Part shown: positions 54,200 through 62,767 of the stretch, in pieces
How positions within the stretch are numbered: the stretch's first letter is position 1
How the letters are laid out: every line of letters starts with the position of its first letter
DNA from: Paenibacillus allorhizosphaerae
Lineage (GTDB): Bacteria; Bacillota; Bacilli; Paenibacillales; NBRC-103111
DNA length: 64,000 nt
Direction of reading: 5' to 3'
NCBI RefSeq assembly: GCF_910594985.1
Contig: NZ_CAJVCE010000007.1
Span: forward strand, 248,001 to 312,000
Translations under genes and position numbers: made by a program
Notes under the pieces: generated by a model
Told to the model about the DNA's origin: nothing
The model's input: the letters and a program-made list of their open reading frames with translations, nothing else
The model's database searches: none

Positions 54200-55687
54200 T
54201 TACTTGCCTTGAAGCACAACGTTATCGGCAACCGCCCAATCGCCGACCGGCGTAACCCGGTACGAAGCGCTCGGATTGAGCTTGCTTCCCGCCGTCAATT
54301 CGAACGTGCCCTCCGCCCCTTTGCGGGTTTGCACTTTATATTGAGCCGTCAATGACTGCCCGCTCTCGTCCGTTAACTTGACCGACCTGCCGGAGAACAG
54401 CTCGTCCTTCGGATCGGCGGCCAAAGTGATCGTCAGCGTCGTCTCATTCACCGCCTTGACGGATTGAATCGCGAGCGGCGCGATTTCTTTGGCCGTGAAC
54501 GTGTCTTCTTTCAACGTAAACCAGTCGGACGTTACCGTATATTTGACGCCCGGCTTCAGCTTCTCGCCGCTCGGCAAACGGAATTTCGGCGCCTGGCGTC
54601 CGTCGGTCGCCTGCGTATACGGCACGTAATCGACGACGATCGGCTGCCCGTTCTCGGGAGTTAACAGCGCTTGTCGCGATCTTAGCGACGAGATGACTTG
54701 ATAAGTGACGCCGTTATACGACTGGTTCCCGTCAATCGCGATCTCTTTGCCGCCGCGGCTGCCGAAGTACGATTCGACGAGGTACCCGTAATCCGCCACG
54801 CCGTCTTGTTGGCTGGACGTGACCTCGAACGTGTCGGACGTGACTTGCGCCGTGCCGTTCAAAGAAATTTTATTCGTCATCGCCGCGAACGTGCCGGCCG
54901 CTTTCCCCTTATACGTGAGCGTATAGGTCGTCCCCGGCTTATGCAGAGTGACCGGAACGATGTAAGTCGACACGGCGCCGTTCTTCAGTTGCGGCACGTT
55001 AACGATGGACATGCCGTCCGTAAATACGAAGTTTTTCTTCGCCATTTCCAAATCGACGTCCTGCGCTGTGAGCGGCGCGGAGAACGTCACTTCCAGCGTA
55101 ATCGGATTGACCGCCTTTACGCCGGTAACCGCCGCATCGGCGGAAGGCTTGCGAGGCTGAGCGATCTGCATCAACGATGCGGCTTGCCCGCGGCTGACCG
55201 GCTTCTCCGCCTGGTAACCGTCCTTGAACCACGTTTGGATGATGGCCGACTTCTTAACCAATAGTTTGGACAGCGCATCCGTAAGGTAAGCTTGCGTTAC
55301 CGGCTTGTTCGGCTGGAACATCGCCTCCTTGCCCGAAATGACGCCGTTATCAATCAGCGCCTCCACCTCGCCGGCATACCAGTCGTTGTTCGCGACGTCG
55401 CCAAAGGCCGCGTCCTTTGTTCCGTTTTCGATCAAGTGGAACGTTTTGACAAGCACTTTTGCCAGCTCCGCGTGCGTAATCGGCTGGTTCGGGCGAATCA
55501 TCGCGTCACCGTAACCGGAGAAAATGTTCTGATTCAGCATCTCCGTCATTGCCGCTTGAAAAGCTCCCGCCTGGGACAGGTCCGTAAACGAGGCTGCATC
55601 TGCACTTGCGGTTTGGATATGGGAAGGAAGGAGCGCCGCCGAGCCGATCGCTGCGGCCAATATAGCTTTTATCGCTTGTTTTCTCAT
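54200..55687 (-). CDS. SLH-domain surface protein
   Basis: Secreted cell-wall-bound protein, 495 residues. A signal peptide (about 1-29, ending near TASADA) is followed by two clear S-layer homology repeats (FTDLSQAGAFQAAMTEMLN near 34-80 and FGDVANNDWYAGEVEALIDN near 92-140) and a poorer third. SLH repeats bind pyruvylated secondary wall polymer. The rest (about 185-495) looks like Ig-like or bacterial cadherin-type beta domains (TLEVTFSAPLTAQDVD, TTLTITLAADPK). No catalytic motif. GGAGG precedes the ATG; the adjacent two-component genes read the same way. Confidence 0.88.
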   Translation of the reverse strand: MRKQAIKAILAAAIGSAALLPSHIQTASADAASFTDLSQAGAFQAAMTEMLNQNIFSGYGDAMIRPNQPITHAELAKVLVKTFHLIENGTKDAAFGDVANNDWYAGEVEALIDNGVISGKEAMFQPNKPVTQAYLTDALSKLLVKKSAIIQTWFKDGYQAEKPVSRGQAASLMQIAQPRKPSADAAVTGVKAVNPITLEVTFSAPLTAQDVDLEMAKKNFVFTDGMSIVNVPQLKNGAVSTYIVPVTLHKPGTTYTLTYKGKAAGTFAAMTNKISLNGTAQVTSDTFEVTSSQQDGVADYGYLVESYFGSRGGKEIAIDGNQSYNGVTYQVISSLRSRQALLTPENGQPIVVDYVPYTQATDGRQAPKFRLPSGEKLKPGVKYTVTSDWFTLKEDTFTAKEIAPLAIQSVKAVNETTLTITLAADPKDELFSGRSVKLTDESGQSLTAQYKVQTRKGAEGTFELTAGSKLNPSASYRVTPVGDWAVADNVVLQGK

Positions 55688-55778
55688 GTTTCGTATGCCT
55701 CCTATGAATGAATTGCTCTACAACATTCATCTTACCGGAGGATTCTAAACGGGCGAGAAACAAGAGATTAAATAATTA

Positions 55779-56489
55779 TTAAATACTGCCGCCGCTGCGG
55801 CCGGAGGCAAAGCGATAACCGGCTCCCCACAACGTTTCGATATACTCCGGGCGCGACGGGTCGGTTTCGATTTTTTCCCGGATGCGACGAATGTGAACGG
55901 TAACGGTCGCGATGTCGCCCAGCGAATCCATCCCCCATATTTTCTCGAACAGCTCCTCTTTGCCGAACACCCGGTTCGGATGAAGCGCCAGGAACGTCAG
56001 GAGGTCGAATTCTTTGGCCGTCATCGTCGCTTCCTTGCCGCCCACGTACACTCTGCGCGCGACCGTATCGAGAACGAGGCTGCCGGTCCGGATTTCCCCG
56101 CTCTTGTTTTCTTTGCCGCCGGTCAACCGCTCATAACGGGCCAAATGCGCCTTCACCCGGGCTACCAGCTCGCTCGGACTGAACGGCTTTGTAATGTAAT
56201 CGTCCGCGCCGCCCCCCAATCCGCGTATTTTATCCACTTCTTCCTTCTTGGCAGAGACGATGAGGATCGGGACGTCCTTGACGCTTCGGATTTGCCTGCA
56301 TACTTCCATGCCGTCCATGCCGGGCAGCATTAAATCTAGCACGATCAAGCCGTAATCTTCCTGGAGCGCCTTCCGCAGTCCCTCATCCCCGCTGGCGCAA
56401 ATGTCCGCGCTGAAACCGTTCAGTTCAAAATAATCCCGCTGCAGGTCCGCAATGCTTGCTTCGTCTTCAATAATTAATATTTTTTTCAT
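55779..56489 (-). CDS. OmpR/PhoB-type response regulator
   Basis: DNA-binding response regulator, 236 residues. The receiver has the phospho-acceptor D52 in VLDLMLPG, acidic pocket EDE and conserved K in VSAKK. The winged helix is at about 135-232 (LTFLALHPNRVFGKEELFEK, TVHIRRIREKIE). Start at 56489 lies inside the 3' end of the sensor kinase gene (23-base overlap) after GGAG, so the pair is translationally coupled. Confidence 0.93.
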   Translation of the reverse strand: MKKILIIEDEASIADLQRDYFELNGFSADICASGDEGLRKALQEDYGLIVLDLMLPGMDGMEVCRQIRSVKDVPILIVSAKKEEVDKIRGLGGGADDYITKPFSPSELVARVKAHLARYERLTGGKENKSGEIRTGSLVLDTVARRVYVGGKEATMTAKEFDLLTFLALHPNRVFGKEELFEKIWGMDSLGDIATVTVHIRRIREKIETDPSRPEYIETLWGAGYRFASGRSGGSI

Positions 56490-57969
56490 GAGAATCTCCA
56501 TTGCCGTTTGATGTGTACCGCTCCAGCGTAAAATATATCGTCGTGCCCTGTCCGTACACGCTTTCCGCTCCGATCGTTCCGCCGTGTCCTTCGATGACTT
56601 GTCTGGCGATCGCCAGCCCGAGCCCGCTTCCGCCGGTTTTGGAATTGCGCGAGCTTTCCGCCCGGTAAAAGCGATCGAAAATATGCGCCGCGGCGTCGCC
56701 CGGTATGCCGGGTCCGTTATCGGTAATGCGAACCGTCACATCTTTCTTCCCGGGCTCCGCGCGAACGGTAATATGCTTTTCTTCTTTGTCCATAAATTTG
56801 ACGGAATTATCGATGATGTTGGTTACCGCCCGCTCGAGCTTCTCCGGATCGATGTGCACATAAACCGGCTCGCCCCCCCATTCGGTATAATGCAATTGAA
56901 ATCCTTTGGCCTCCAGATCGAACCGCTGCTCCTCCAGCACATCGGACAAAAACCGGTTCAGGTCGAGCTTCTCGAAATGAAAAGGCACCTTCTTCAAATC
57001 GAGCTTCGAATATAAAAACAACTCGTCGATCAACCGGTCCATCGCTACTGTTTTGCCGAAAATGGTGTTGACGTATTTATCCATTTTTTCCGGCGTATTG
57101 GCGACACCGTCCCGAATTCCCTCGATATACCCTTTGATAGACGAAATTGGCGTTTTCAAGTCATGCGATATGTTCGAAAGCAGTTCCTTGCGGTTTTCCT
57201 CGTACTGCTGCTGCAGCTCAAGGGAATGATTCAGCTGCTTGCGCATTTCTTCGAAGGCGGTGGACAACTGTCCGATTTCGCCCCCAGCAGCCGGTTCGAT
57301 CCGAAAGTCCAGGTTGCCTTCCCTGATTTTATCCGCCGACAGCCTGAGCTTCTGCAGAGGTACAATGATGCTGCGCGTGATGAAATAATAAAGCATGACG
57401 TTTGCCAGCAGGAGCAAAATAAACAGGATGGAAATGAGCAGCGGCAGAAGCTTCCGCGTCAGCTCGGCAAAAGGGCTGCGCTCTCTCAGGACGAATACGC
57501 TCCCGCTCGATTGATCGCCGAATACGAAATCATATTTCGCATATGAAAAAAAGCGATCCCCGATATTAAACGTGCCCCGAATCTGAATATTGCCTGCATC
57601 GTACTCGGGGAGATGCGCCTCGGGCTGAAGCGTCTTCCATGGCGGCGAAGCGTAATAAATGCCTTGGCCCTTCCGGATAATCAGCGTTGCCTGCGCAATG
57701 CGGAGCTTGTTATCGTAGTCTTTCAGCAAACCGGCATCGAGGAGCCGGTCGGGATTGTCGTTCTTGGTCATATATTTCAATTCCATGAACAAGCTTTCGA
57801 CTTCCGGCGATAACGGATTCAGCGCATAATGAATTTTGTAAAACTGCTTGATGCTCTTCATGTCTCCCGTAACCGCCACCGTGATGAAAAATGTCGTGGC
57901 TACGAAGATCAGGATCGTAATCAGCAGCGTTCCCGTATACGAAAAAAGCAGCTTTAATCGGATGGACAT
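56467..57969 (-). CDS. Membrane sensor histidine kinase
   Basis: Two-span sensor kinase, 500 residues. Spans are at about 9-33 and 175-197, flanking an extracytoplasmic domain of about 140 residues. A HAMP domain (198-250) and HisKA (H269 in SNISHDLKTP) are followed by a HATPase domain with NNSVKF, TDNGPGI and GSGLGLAIARQ. GGAGGG precedes the ATG. Partner of the response regulator; the signal is unknown. The SLH protein gene downstream could be a target (inference). Confidence 0.93.
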   Translation of the reverse strand: MSIRLKLLFSYTGTLLITILIFVATTFFITVAVTGDMKSIKQFYKIHYALNPLSPEVESLFMELKYMTKNDNPDRLLDAGLLKDYDNKLRIAQATLIIRKGQGIYYASPPWKTLQPEAHLPEYDAGNIQIRGTFNIGDRFFSYAKYDFVFGDQSSGSVFVLRERSPFAELTRKLLPLLISILFILLLLANVMLYYFITRSIIVPLQKLRLSADKIREGNLDFRIEPAAGGEIGQLSTAFEEMRKQLNHSLELQQQYEENRKELLSNISHDLKTPISSIKGYIEGIRDGVANTPEKMDKYVNTIFGKTVAMDRLIDELFLYSKLDLKKVPFHFEKLDLNRFLSDVLEEQRFDLEAKGFQLHYTEWGGEPVYVHIDPEKLERAVTNIIDNSVKFMDKEEKHITVRAEPGKKDVTVRITDNGPGIPGDAAAHIFDRFYRAESSRNSKTGGSGLGLAIARQVIEGHGGTIGAESVYGQGTTIYFTLERYTSNGNGDSHEKNINY

Positions 57970-58160
57970 ACATTCCCTCCTTCCGTTTCAATAGATCGGT
58001 ATTACACAAAATGTAACGAAAGTCGGCGGCGAATTCAATGAAAACGCCGTGATTTAAGGATTTGTTAATATATGCGGATACGGAAAGCGATTGCAGTCGT
58101 AGAGGTTCCATCTCCATAAAGCTAGTTTGATACGTTTAACGGCATCTTAGTAAAATACGC

Positions 58161-58208
58161 AAAAAAGAACACTTCAAGCCGCAGTTCGCCCTGCGGCTTG
58201 AAGTGTTC
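58161..58208 (-). terminator. Strong terminator of the namZ-nagZ-like operon
   Basis: 18-base perfect arms (58167-58184 and 58191-58208), 6-base loop, then TTTTTTG on the minus strand. It lies 250 bases after the NagZ-like stop codon; no supported gene lies in between. Confidence 0.8.
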
Positions 58209-58460
58209 TAGACATATATCGTCTATATCCGTACGGATGTATTGCCCCAAAGGCAAGCTTTCCTACGCCGACTGCCGCATCGCTTGGGTGGCGGCAGTCG
58301 GATGGATGAGCAGGACGGCAGCCGGTCACGCGAACGGCTATGCATCCATGCCGTTTCGCCGCATCATTCGCATGCAGTTGCACCGGCTTGGCCGATGCCG
58401 CCGGGGAGCATGAGCATGCGTCGACTTGCGGTTACTGCTGCGATATCGTGCCCGGCTGAA

Positions 58461-60077
58461 TCAAGTGCCGCTGTCGCCGGAGCCGGCAGCGTGCAAAGTT
58501 CCGATCGCAACCGGCAGCTTGCCGGTCGCTTCCCGCTGTCCGAGCAGCACCTTAGCCGCGCTTCGGAGCGTGTGCGGCCGGCTCTCGTAGGCAGCTACAA
58601 AGGTCGAAATGTCGGGAAACGCAAGCAAATCGCACGGGCTGCACTGGGCGACGACGATCGGTTCTTTGCCGACGGCTAGCAGCCCGCGGATCAATTCCGC
58701 TTGCGCCGCATCAAATTGGGCGTTGTACGTCGCCACGACGACCTGCTGCCCGTATCGAACGCTTCGCACCAGCTCATGGCGCAGCGCCTCGACCTCCTGC
58801 TGCGGCACCAAAAATTCGGTGACCTTGCATCCGAGCTGGCGCAGCGCGCGGCCAAGCGTGAAAGGCGCCTGCGCCGCTTCGGCCGCCTGCAAATGCTCGG
58901 CTGTTTCGACCGATATGACATAGAGCGAGCCGTTGGCCGATACGGGGAGGAGCGCCTTTTCGTCCCGGACCCGCGTCGTGGAAGCTTCGCTGATGCGCCG
59001 GGCGGTTTCCTTGTGGGCTTCGCAGCCGACCCGCGCTAGCGCCGACACCATCCCGGCATCCGGCTCAAACGCGGCGAACACCCCGTACCGCTCCTTCAGC
59101 GCCAAAAGCCGCCGTACTGAGCGGTCGATACGCTCTTCGCTGATTCGGCCCTTGCGTACCGCTTCGATCAACGATTGCAGCGCTTCGAGCTGAAGGTCAT
59201 GCCGAACGGGCAGCACAATCAGGTCGGCACCCGCTTCCACCGCCATGACGGCGGCATGCTCCATGCCCTCGTCGTTCAGGGCGTCCAGCTCCGGGCAATG
59301 CGTTACGATGACGCCTTCGAAGTCAAGCTGCCGCCGCAGCAAACGGATCATCGCCAAATCCGGGTTTACCTCTGTCCGCTTCCCCGGTTCCACGACGGGA
59401 ATGGACAAAATGGCGTCCACGCCGGCTTCGATTGCCTGCCGGAACGGGCGCAAATGCGCTGCATCAAGCCGCGACTGGCCATCAGCCGAAGCCGTATCCG
59501 TCTCGGCGCAGCCGGGCAGTGGCTTCGCCGCTGCGGCCACGCCCGCGTCCTGCAGCCCGCGGAGAAACTGTACGCCGTAGTCGCCGAGATGTTCGGCGCC
59601 TTCACCGGCGAAGTGCGCCCCCGTCCTCGGGTTCGCCGGTCCATTACTCTCATGGAGCACCGGCGCAAGGCACATATGGATGCCGAGCGCTTTCAGCTCG
59701 CGACCACTAATCGAACCGGCCTTATATGCGGCGGTCTTGTTCCCGCCTGCGGCGATCGCCATGACGCCCGGCATCAGCGCCATACCTTCGGCCAGCCGGG
59801 CCAACGCGCCGCCTCCCTGATCGACCGCGATCCAGAGCGGCAGCTGGCCGCATGCTTTCGCTTCAGCCTGCAGCGCCATGCTCAGCTGCGCCGCCTGTGC
59901 CGTATCGCAAACGTTCCGGGCGCGATACAACACCCCTCCGATCGCGTGTTCCCGAATGCCGCGGATCGCTTCGGCGGAGGGCTCTGTGCCCTCAAAACCG
60001 CATAGGATCATTTGGCCTACTTTTTGTTCCAGCGTCAACTTGCCGATATCCCGAATTTCCGCCAGTCCCTCCATCAT
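58461..60077 (-). CDS. NagZ-like GH3-family protein, probable pseudoenzyme
   Basis: Homologue of two-domain Bacillus NagZ (beta-N-acetylglucosaminidase), 538 residues. The (beta/alpha)8-like domain is at about 1-340 and the C-terminal GH3_C-type domain at about 370-538 (ends GKLPVAIG). It sits 25 bases after namZ, as expected for MurNAc recycling. However, the residues used in this family are replaced. Where NagZ has KHFPGHGDT and then the D-x-H dyad, this protein has KPLPGCAET (185-193) and then A196 and A198. The nucleophile Asp of VxTD is H260 (VIVTHC). DQGGGALARL keeps only part of the substrate loop. Hydrolysis by the usual mechanism seems impossible; a binding or accessory role is likely. 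No signal peptide. The reading frame is intact. Confidence 0.82.
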   Translation of the reverse strand: MMEGLAEIRDIGKLTLEQKVGQMILCGFEGTEPSAEAIRGIREHAIGGVLYRARNVCDTAQAAQLSMALQAEAKACGQLPLWIAVDQGGGALARLAEGMALMPGVMAIAAGGNKTAAYKAGSISGRELKALGIHMCLAPVLHESNGPANPRTGAHFAGEGAEHLGDYGVQFLRGLQDAGVAAAAKPLPGCAETDTASADGQSRLDAAHLRPFRQAIEAGVDAILSIPVVEPGKRTEVNPDLAMIRLLRRQLDFEGVIVTHCPELDALNDEGMEHAAVMAVEAGADLIVLPVRHDLQLEALQSLIEAVRKGRISEERIDRSVRRLLALKERYGVFAAFEPDAGMVSALARVGCEAHKETARRISEASTTRVRDEKALLPVSANGSLYVISVETAEHLQAAEAAQAPFTLGRALRQLGCKVTEFLVPQQEVEALRHELVRSVRYGQQVVVATYNAQFDAAQAELIRGLLAVGKEPIVVAQCSPCDLLAFPDISTFVAAYESRPHTLRSAAKVLLGQREATGKLPVAIGTLHAAGSGDSGT

Positions 60078-60102
60078 TCATTGCTCCTTCCAAGCAATCG
60101 AA

Positions 60103-61278
60103 TCATTCGTTACCGTACAGCAGGCATGGTTTGGTTAGCGATACCCATTCCTCCCGCTCCCGGCCGTATGTTTCCAGCAGACTGCGATAGCCGCCCGACT
60201 GTCCAAGCTGCTGTCGTACCCGTGCTCCACCTGATAGCAAATCGATGAAATAAGGTTTGTCATTCCGTGTCGGCGGCAGCCACTCGAATGTGTCCGGATA
60301 CAGCTTTTGGACCGATTCGAGCAGCGCCAATCCCGTTTGTACCGCCCGAAACGTTGCCGCATCCGTTACGAACAGCCTCACGCCTCCGCACAGCGTTCCC
60401 TGATGCTTGGAGAAGACGGGCGAAAAATAGACCGGGCAAGCATGCACGCCGGGACTGCCGTATTCATGAAATACGGCGGCGAGGCGTTCCCCGTCGATCC
60501 ACGGCGCCCCGATCATTTCGAACGGTCGTGTCGTGCCGCGCCCCTCCGATACATTCGTGCCCTCGAACAAGCACGTCCCTGCGTACACCCTCACAGTGTC
60601 GATCGACGGCATATTCGGCGAAGGCGGCAGCCAGTAAAGTCCGGTCGCATCGTACTCCATCGCGCGGTTCCAGCCTTCCATCGGGAGAACCGTCAGATTG
60701 CAGCCGAGGCGGCGGCTGTCGTTCACGAAACGGGCATATTCTCCGATCGTTAACCCCGTCGCATACGGTATACCGGTTACCGCACCAACCATGGATTCGT
60801 ATCCGGGCTCAAGCCGCCCGCCTTCCGCCCTGAAGCCCCCAAGCGGATTCGGCCGATCGAGAACGACGAGCCGTTTGCCCCCCGCCGCACAGGCTTCCAT
60901 CAAATAGACCAAAGTAGACAAATAAGTATAAAAGCGCATTCCCGTATCCTGAATATCGAATAAAACCGCATCGATGCCGCCGAGCATGGCCGCATCCGGC
61001 TTTTTTCGCGTCCCGTACAAGCTGTATACCGGAATGCCGAGCGAAGGATGCGTTTCATCCTGGAACTGCTCGCCAGCCTGCCGTTCGCCGCGAATGCCGT
61101 GCTCGCACGCGAAGAGCGCGCTCAGTTGCAGCCAGGGCAGTGCTGCGCAGCGTGCCCTGGTTGTTTCGAACCGCCCGTTGATACCGGTCGGATTCGTTAA
61201 TAATCCTACCCGACTGCCTTGAAGCTCCGGCTTTAAACGTTCTAGCCGATCCGCTCCGACGGCAACCTGCTTTCCCAT
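60103..61278 (-). CDS. namZ: NamZ-type exo-beta-N-acetylmuramidase (DUF1343)
   Basis: Member of the DUF1343/YbbC family, shown in B. subtilis to be an exo-lytic beta-N-acetylmuramidase releasing MurNAc from glycan ends; 391 residues. Typical stretches are VGLLTNPTGI, CEHGIRGERQAGE, FDIQDTGMRFYTY and DRPNPLGG. No signal peptide is seen, so it may act in the cytoplasm on imported fragments or be released with lysis. AAAGGGG precedes the ATG at 61278; the longer frame lacks a site. It is cotranscribed with the NagZ-like gene. Confidence 0.9.
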   Translation of the reverse strand: MGKQVAVGADRLERLKPELQGSRVGLLTNPTGINGRFETTRARCAALPWLQLSALFACEHGIRGERQAGEQFQDETHPSLGIPVYSLYGTRKKPDAAMLGGIDAVLFDIQDTGMRFYTYLSTLVYLMEACAAGGKRLVVLDRPNPLGGFRAEGGRLEPGYESMVGAVTGIPYATGLTIGEYARFVNDSRRLGCNLTVLPMEGWNRAMEYDATGLYWLPPSPNMPSIDTVRVYAGTCLFEGTNVSEGRGTTRPFEMIGAPWIDGERLAAVFHEYGSPGVHACPVYFSPVFSKHQGTLCGGVRLFVTDAATFRAVQTGLALLESVQKLYPDTFEWLPPTRNDKPYFIDLLSGGARVRQQLGQSGGYRSLLETYGREREEWVSLTKPCLLYGNE

Positions 61279-61462
61279 GAGCTTTCCCCTTTCATTCAAG
61301 AAAAAATCGTATTCCGACTCCTTCGATAACCGACCAAACCTGAATCATTGCAATCGTTGGAACCATCTGTTCATAGCTTCGCTAGCGCCCCCCCTCCTAT
61401 CAGCCCGCATAATACATATTGTCCCGGAGCGGCAAACGTCTCGACATCCGTCCGACAACAAT

Positions 61463-61481
61463 TGCAAGCGTTGCCATTATA
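61463..61481 (-). promoter_or_regulatory. -10 element and cre-like palindrome upstream of namZ
   Basis: Minus-strand TATAAT (61476-61481; poor -35) is followed directly by TGGCAACGCTTGCA (61463-61476), which matches the CcpA cre consensus at 12 of 14 positions. A weaker relative lies near 61350. The rest of the 454-base gap between murR and namZ holds nothing I can support. Confidence 0.35.
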
Positions 61482-61732
61482 TCGCAGCAGCCGACTTTCC
61501 GCCAGACAAAGAAAGTACAACCAGGAGCCCCGTTTGCGTCGTTCTGCGGCGGCATCGACAGCGTCCTCTGGAGAGTGCAATGCTGATGCGGCAGAACGGT
61601 TGCGCCGGAAGGCTTCCCGCTTGTACTTTTTGTTTTTCTTGCTGTCCTATTTCATTGTTCGGCAGCGCCGGTTTGCGCCGCCGGTTCCCCTCATCGCGAA
61701 ATTCGATGAACCTCGGAAGAGGAATATACCCT

Positions 61733-62593
61733 CTACATTTTCGCCAAATCGCGAATCGCCGCGCGGCTTTTATCCAAATATTGAACGGACTGCTCGTAAC
61801 TTCGGCTGGCCACGCCCAGGTATAAGATATCGATGACATTGAGCTGCGTTATTCTTGAGCCCATCGCGCCGCTGCGGATTTCATTCTCGGTGGAGGAGAT
61901 GCATAAAGGGATATGCGAATAGGCATGCAATGCCGTCGTTCCGTATTTCGTGATGCTGATGGTCGTTGCCCCTTGTGCCTGCGCCGCCTTCATGGTGGCG
62001 ATCACTTCCTTGGTTTGACCGGAATACGAGATGCCGACGGCTACGTCACGCGGAGTCATGGTCACGGCGGTTACGAGCTGCACGTGCGGGTCCGCAAAGG
62101 AGAGGCACGTTTTGTTAATGCGCAAAAATTTGTGCTGCGCGTCAAGCGCGATCAGATTGGACGCTCCCATCCCGAAGAAAAAAATGCGCTCCGCCTTCTC
62201 CAGCGCGTCAATCGCCTTGCCCACCATCACTTGATCCAAAATTTTAACGGTGTCCCGTATCGATTGCACATTGTTCGCCGACACGTTCTGGATGATCGTT
62301 TCAATGGAATCATGCGGCCTAATTTCCTGATACCCTACACTGTCCGATACCGTTTCCTGCAAATCTCCGGCGATTTTCAGTTTCAAATCCGGAAAGCCTT
62401 TCAACCCAAGCGATTTGCACAATCTAACGATTGCGGCCTGACTGGCGCCGCTGGATTCCGCTAATTGCGCGACGGACCATTCGATGACCTGTTTCGGATC
62501 GTTCAGGATACATTCCGCAACTTTGCGCTCCGACGGATTCAGCCGGTCGAGCGCTTCTCTTAATCTGACGAGCCCGCCATTCAATCTTCTCAC
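61733..62593 (-). CDS. murR: MurR/RpiR-family regulator
   Basis: Regulator of 286 residues with an N-terminal RpiR helix-turn-helix (about 1-77; LAESSGASQAAIVRLCKSLG) and a C-terminal SIS domain (about 125-250; IFFFGMGASNLIALD, GISYSGQTKEVI) that binds phosphosugar. MurR proteins sense MurNAc-6-phosphate. Start is a GTG (62593). It is divergent from the kinase-murQ genes. Its promoter is covered by a near-palindromic site, implying autoregulation, and a perfect cre lies between promoter and start. Confidence 0.92.
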   Translation of the reverse strand: MRRLNGGLVRLREALDRLNPSERKVAECILNDPKQVIEWSVAQLAESSGASQAAIVRLCKSLGLKGFPDLKLKIAGDLQETVSDSVGYQEIRPHDSIETIIQNVSANNVQSIRDTVKILDQVMVGKAIDALEKAERIFFFGMGASNLIALDAQHKFLRINKTCLSFADPHVQLVTAVTMTPRDVAVGISYSGQTKEVIATMKAAQAQGATTISITKYGTTALHAYSHIPLCISSTENEIRSGAMGSRITQLNVIDILYLGVASRSYEQSVQYLDKSRAAIRDLAKM

Positions 62594-62632
62594 CTGCTCT
62601 CGTGTAAGGATCCTGCAGCTTCATATAATAAA

Positions 62633-62646
62633 TGTTATCGCTTTCA
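62633..62646 (-). promoter_or_regulatory. Catabolite-responsive element (cre) in the murR leader
   Basis: Minus-strand TGAAAGCGATAACA matches the cre consensus TGWNANCGNTNWCA at all positions. It lies just downstream of the murR -10 element, where CcpA would act as a roadblock. Confidence 0.65.
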
Positions 62647-62656
62647 GATGATATTT

Positions 62657-62685
62657 ATTATACGAACAATGAAACATTATTTCAA
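62657..62685 (-). promoter_or_regulatory. murR promoter
   Basis: Minus-strand -35 TTGAAA (62680-62685) and -10 TATAAT (62657-62662), 17-base spacing. A candidate plus-strand promoter for the kinase gene (TTTCAA at 62680-62685, TAAAAT at 62702-62707) shares the same -35 region. Confidence 0.7.
62670..62684. promoter_or_regulatory. MurR-like operator site C
   Basis: TGAAACATTATTTCA, near-perfect dyad, overlapping the -35 and spacer of the murR promoter and the -35 of the candidate kinase promoter. The core matches the two sites upstream of the muropeptide-type operon at 13692 and 13724. Confidence 0.65.
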
Positions 62686-62767
62686 TATCATTTTTTATGC
62701 ATAAAATTTAATTTTACTTCATAAAATTTTTTACTAAAGTTACATTGTTTGTTAAATAGGTGAGAAT

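Noticed and set aside
58198..58460. Short plus-strand frames after the NagZ-like gene
   Set aside because: They begin inside the terminator hairpin and show no domain or ribosome site.
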